64,000 nt of DNA from Schistocerca nitens (Eukaryota; Arthropoda; Insecta; Orthoptera; Acrididae): NCBI RefSeq assembly GCF_023898315.1, contig NC_064616.1, forward strand, positions 706,457,389 to 706,521,388. Reading direction: 5' to 3'. A program made the position numbers and the translations under genes. Of the stretch, positions 60,935-64,000 are shown one piece after another (within the stretch, counting starts at the first letter, position 1; the number at the start of each line of letters is the position of its first letter). The notes beneath the pieces are model-generated. The model ran no database searches and was not told the origin of the DNA. It was given only the letters and a program-made list of their open reading frames with translations.

Positions 60935-63530
60935 CTTTGGATCTATAATCTGGCATTTACCCACTTTCCCAAGAAGCAACAATATTAAATACACTAAATT
61001 ACGCAAAATATTTTCAGTATCTTGCAAAGAAAATTAAGTTCATAAAATCTCTGAAATAAAACCATCACATAAACAAAAACGATTAAAAAATTTGAAACTC
61101 ATTCAATATGAAAGGGTCTGTTATTTAAAAGTTACAACAACTTCAAAAACCAATGAAGTATTGTAGCGTCACAGGTATTACGCGATTGCAGATTTTTGCA
61201 GTAACTTTATTACGTTATGGCAAGCTGTTTTGGGAGCCTGCAGTACAGTAGTGTTCAGTGGCGGCCGGCATGTGGCATGCTGTATGTGTCATAGCCCCAC
61301 CTGTCACTAAAGCGGACCATGAGAATGCTCACTGTGGCACATACTAAAAATCACTTATTCACCTCACCTAAGAAACTAAATAACTATGTTAAATATTAGC
61401 TGTTTTATTTCAGATTTGGTACATGACCTTTTGTTATTCAGACGAGCTTTGCATCGAAAGTTGATACTGCTACATATAATAGTTTCAGAGATATAAAAAA
61501 CCTATTAAAAAGTACTTAACCAACACTTAAGAAAATAAATTCACACAGTAATAATAACAGTTTATATTTCTTTAGTTATTTGAAAACAGTAATAGCACTC
61601 TTAGTGTGCTGATTTATTTTATAAAGATTTTCAATTCTAAACTTTTGATAATTTTTCATTCATAATGGAAATAAAAGTTTAAAAGATAATATTTATATTT
61701 TGTGTTAGGGTGAGAGTAAATGAGAGTGAATGTGAGTGTGTATGTGGGACATATGTCAAATTTCAATTCTATATTGTATTACACCTTACGTAACTAGCAA
61801 GTGTTACGCCACCAAGATGTCATGAAAAACTGTGAATCCCCCTAACTGGCGGATGACATATGTCTATGAGTATTTGCTTTTGTAATAAGGCAACCAGAAA
61901 GGTAGTAAGAGGATAATCAGTTCTAAAGTATATTTCAAGTATAGTTTTCTCTTAGTTTTCATTTCGTTTGGTTCGGTGGAATATTTTGTTAATATTTGCA
62001 GAATGAAATGATGTAGATGCATCTGCAAATGTTGACTGGAGTAAAGCAGATTGAGCTCGAACATGATCATGAAAGATTAATCTGATTGGCTCTTCGTTTT
62101 CATCAACCAATGAGAGTAAAGTCTTTCCTGCACATTGGGATGAGTTATATGCCCTGAAAGCAATGGGACTGAAGCAGTCGTGGGCTAACTGCTGGACGAG
62201 AAGGTCATGTTAGACGTGTCCGCAAAAATTATTTGTAAAATGAAGAAAATACTGTTATATCACGTTCGGTTTGTATCGCCGTGCATTCAGATGCAGCTAC
62301 AGACAATTCTGTGAAGTTTGGGAGATTTTGGAGTGTTTGTTGTAGAGAAAAACTGCTTGTGAAACTATCGGCCTTTGTAAATAATTCTGCGTTGTGTGTT
62401 CTGTATGCATTTACAGAACATTTTGGCGAGCATCTTCATTTGAAGAATCCACTAAAAATGACTGAGTGTGAAACTCATTTCGTAGCAGAGTATTGACTGT
62501 ATTAATCTTGTAATATTTTGGGTTGGACTTAACACATTTCTGGCTGTCTTGCGTGCGACATAAGCTGCATGAACTAGTAGTGGATGTGTTATCGACGTAA
62601 ATGTGGGCTTGTTGACACCATAGTTAAAAGACAATTAAAAAGAACATTAGTATCGATAAGTGGACATTTTCAATGCAGGAAGGAAGCATCCCCTTATGCC
62701 CGTTATTACTACAGGTTAGCAGGTTTATTTTGTTACCTGAGTTACGGCGACTATGTAATCGTAAGTATGGACAATGGTTTTCTTCAATGCTGCTTTTAAC
62801 ATCATCTGTATAGTGCCTACGAATGCAGAGCAACAGATGGTGAACGAATGCTATACTGAGGTAGGTGGACATTAATTTTGCAGGATGCTTCACTCAGTGC
62901 TAGCGATCAAGAGACGAAACCACCCCACCACAGTATCACTTAATTCAAATGTTTGTATAAGTTCAAATGAGCTAGAATTTTTAGTATTATGACCAAAACA
63001 TTTACATCAAAGGTTTAAAGAAAATATCTCAGACTGATTTCTTGACTTGAGATAGCTGAGCAAGTAGGTACATTGGCAACACCTGTGCAGATACCAGCTG
63101 CATCAGTTAAAAGTGGATAGAGTGCAGTTTGAAAATCAAGAAAATGGTCAGATTGCATGCAGTGACAGGGAAATTAATTCACAAAACTTGCATCAAGAAT
63201 TTTGTTGCTGTAAAACCAAACTGTGAATGTGGGTTTGGGATGTGTAATCTGTAAGCAATAGCTTTATTGAAACACAAAGCTAATTTCAAGGAGTGTGTCA
63301 TGTAACCACTGAAAAAGACTCAGAAATATATGCAGACTCAGTGCAAAACCACAGTTTTAGTAAAAACAGGAGCACCCCTCAGTGAAGTGGTGGAAACAAA
63401 AATGAGAGCTATTGTGAGATAACTGGTGGAATAAATAACATCTAGAGAAATGAAGGTCACATTATCACATGAGTTTTAAAATGAGACAGAAAAAGTATGC
63501 AAATATTTTGTCATTAGTATTCAACTGCAA
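60935..63530. other. Intron, nothing recognised
   Basis: Upstream intron of bt beyond the first visible exon. The stretch 61,150-62,900 is less AT-rich than its surroundings and has CpG-containing segments, but no exon, known repeat or domain-bearing frame was recognised. Confidence 0.4.
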
Positions 63531-63539
63531 ACTAAAACC

Positions 63540-64000
63540 GAATAAGCTGAAGAAGAGTTGGAAATTAAGGAGATGGAACCTGGACAAACTGAAAGAACGA
63601 GAGACTGTTGAGAGCTTCAGAGGGAGCATCATGCAATGCTAGACTGAACTGGAGAAAAGGAATACAATAGAAAATGAATAAGTAACTTTGAGAGATAAAA
63701 TAAGCAAGGCTGTAGAGCATCACATAGGTAGAACGCCAAGGTCTAGTAGAAATCCATGGAAAAACAAAGAAGATATTGTATTTAATTGATGAAAGGTGAA
63801 AATATAAATATGTAAAAATGAGCAAATGAAACAGACATAAGTGTATAAAGATGCCCAAAAAATGAGACAGAGAGAAAGTACAGCATGGTTAAGCAGGAAT
63901 GGCTAGAGGGCAAATGCAAGCCTATAGACGCATGCATAACTAGGGGAAAAATTGATGCTACCTATAGGAACATTAAAGAAACTTTTGGAGAAAAGAAAAC
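63540..64000 (+). mobile_element. LINE (RTE-like) copy entering from the right edge
   Basis: Plus-strand pieces with shifts: ESTAWLSRNGWLEGKCKPID-like sequence near 63,880-63,930, then TRGKIDATYRNIKETFGEKK at 63,941-64,000. These correspond to the linker between endonuclease and RT in the same family as 22,540-24,680 (which has KMAKHEWLE and MNIKSSDGKP farther on). It continues past the window. Confidence 0.75.

Noticed and set aside
60935..64000. Search for the first half of the Ig-a domain on the minus strand.
   Set aside because: No segment with Ig A-C strand features (PxF...C...W) and a phase-0 donor was found; it must lie beyond the window.

Overview
The window is eukaryotic, intron-dominated and AT-rich. 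It looks like a large-genome polyneopteran insect, most likely an orthopteran of the grasshopper/locust kind. Grounds: the only host gene I can recognise is an insect flight-muscle giant-protein gene with kilobase introns, and the introns hold repeat families I know from locust-type genomes (several tRNA-derived SINEs, a LINE with a TGTAGA-repeat tail, Penelope-like elements, many Tc1-like fossils). The species call is inference.

One host gene spans the window on the minus strand: projectin/twitchin (bent, bt in Drosophila). Fifteen exons can be chained with consistent reading phases from about 59,433 down to 604. They total 2,280 coding bases, exactly 760 codons. They encode the second half of one Ig domain, six more complete I-set Ig domains, then the start of the lysine/glutamate/proline/valine-rich elastic (PEVK) region. 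That order matches the N-terminal part of insect projectin (an Ig block followed by PEVK). Both ends are missing: the start codon and first Ig segment lie beyond 64,000, and the rest of PEVK, the later Ig/Fn3 modules and the kinase lie before 1. An unlisted-looking coding segment at 33,781-33,860 (good splice acceptor, 25 PEVK-flavoured codons, stop) fits in phase after the Ig exon at 34,128-34,429 and may be an alternative last exon for a short isoform.

The introns (98 bp to 15.95 kb) carry the rest. From left to right: a Penelope-like fossil (1.6-2.6 kb), a Tc1-like remnant and a LINE 3' end (4.3-5.1 kb), a foldback element (7.7 kb), SINE-like repeats (8.4 kb), an RT fragment (12.1 kb), a Tc1-like element (13.7-14.8 kb), a mariner-like element with 296-bp terminal inverted repeats (17.1-18.6 kb), a composite of three SINE-like units with an inverted pair and a 14-bp target-site duplication (18.9-20.1 kb), a degraded LINE (22.5-24.7 kb), head-to-head Tc1 pieces between two SINE copies (24.8-26.9 kb), a LINE 3' end (27.2-27.6 kb), a Tc1/SINE chimera (29.0-29.8 kb), a further Tc1 and SINE (31.3-32.5 kb), a Tigger/pogo-like element with terminal repeats (35.0-37.1 kb), a C-rich dispersed repeat (41.0-42.5 kb), Penelope-like pieces (47.7-48.1 and 49.6-52.4 kb), more SINEs (53.3 and 55.4 kb), a Tc1 5' end (56.4 kb), a hAT remnant (59.6-60.9 kb) and the start of another LINE copy (63.5 kb to the edge). 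All transposon reading frames are broken or incomplete. Microsatellites are frequent. I see no rRNA, CRISPR or bacterial-type feature.
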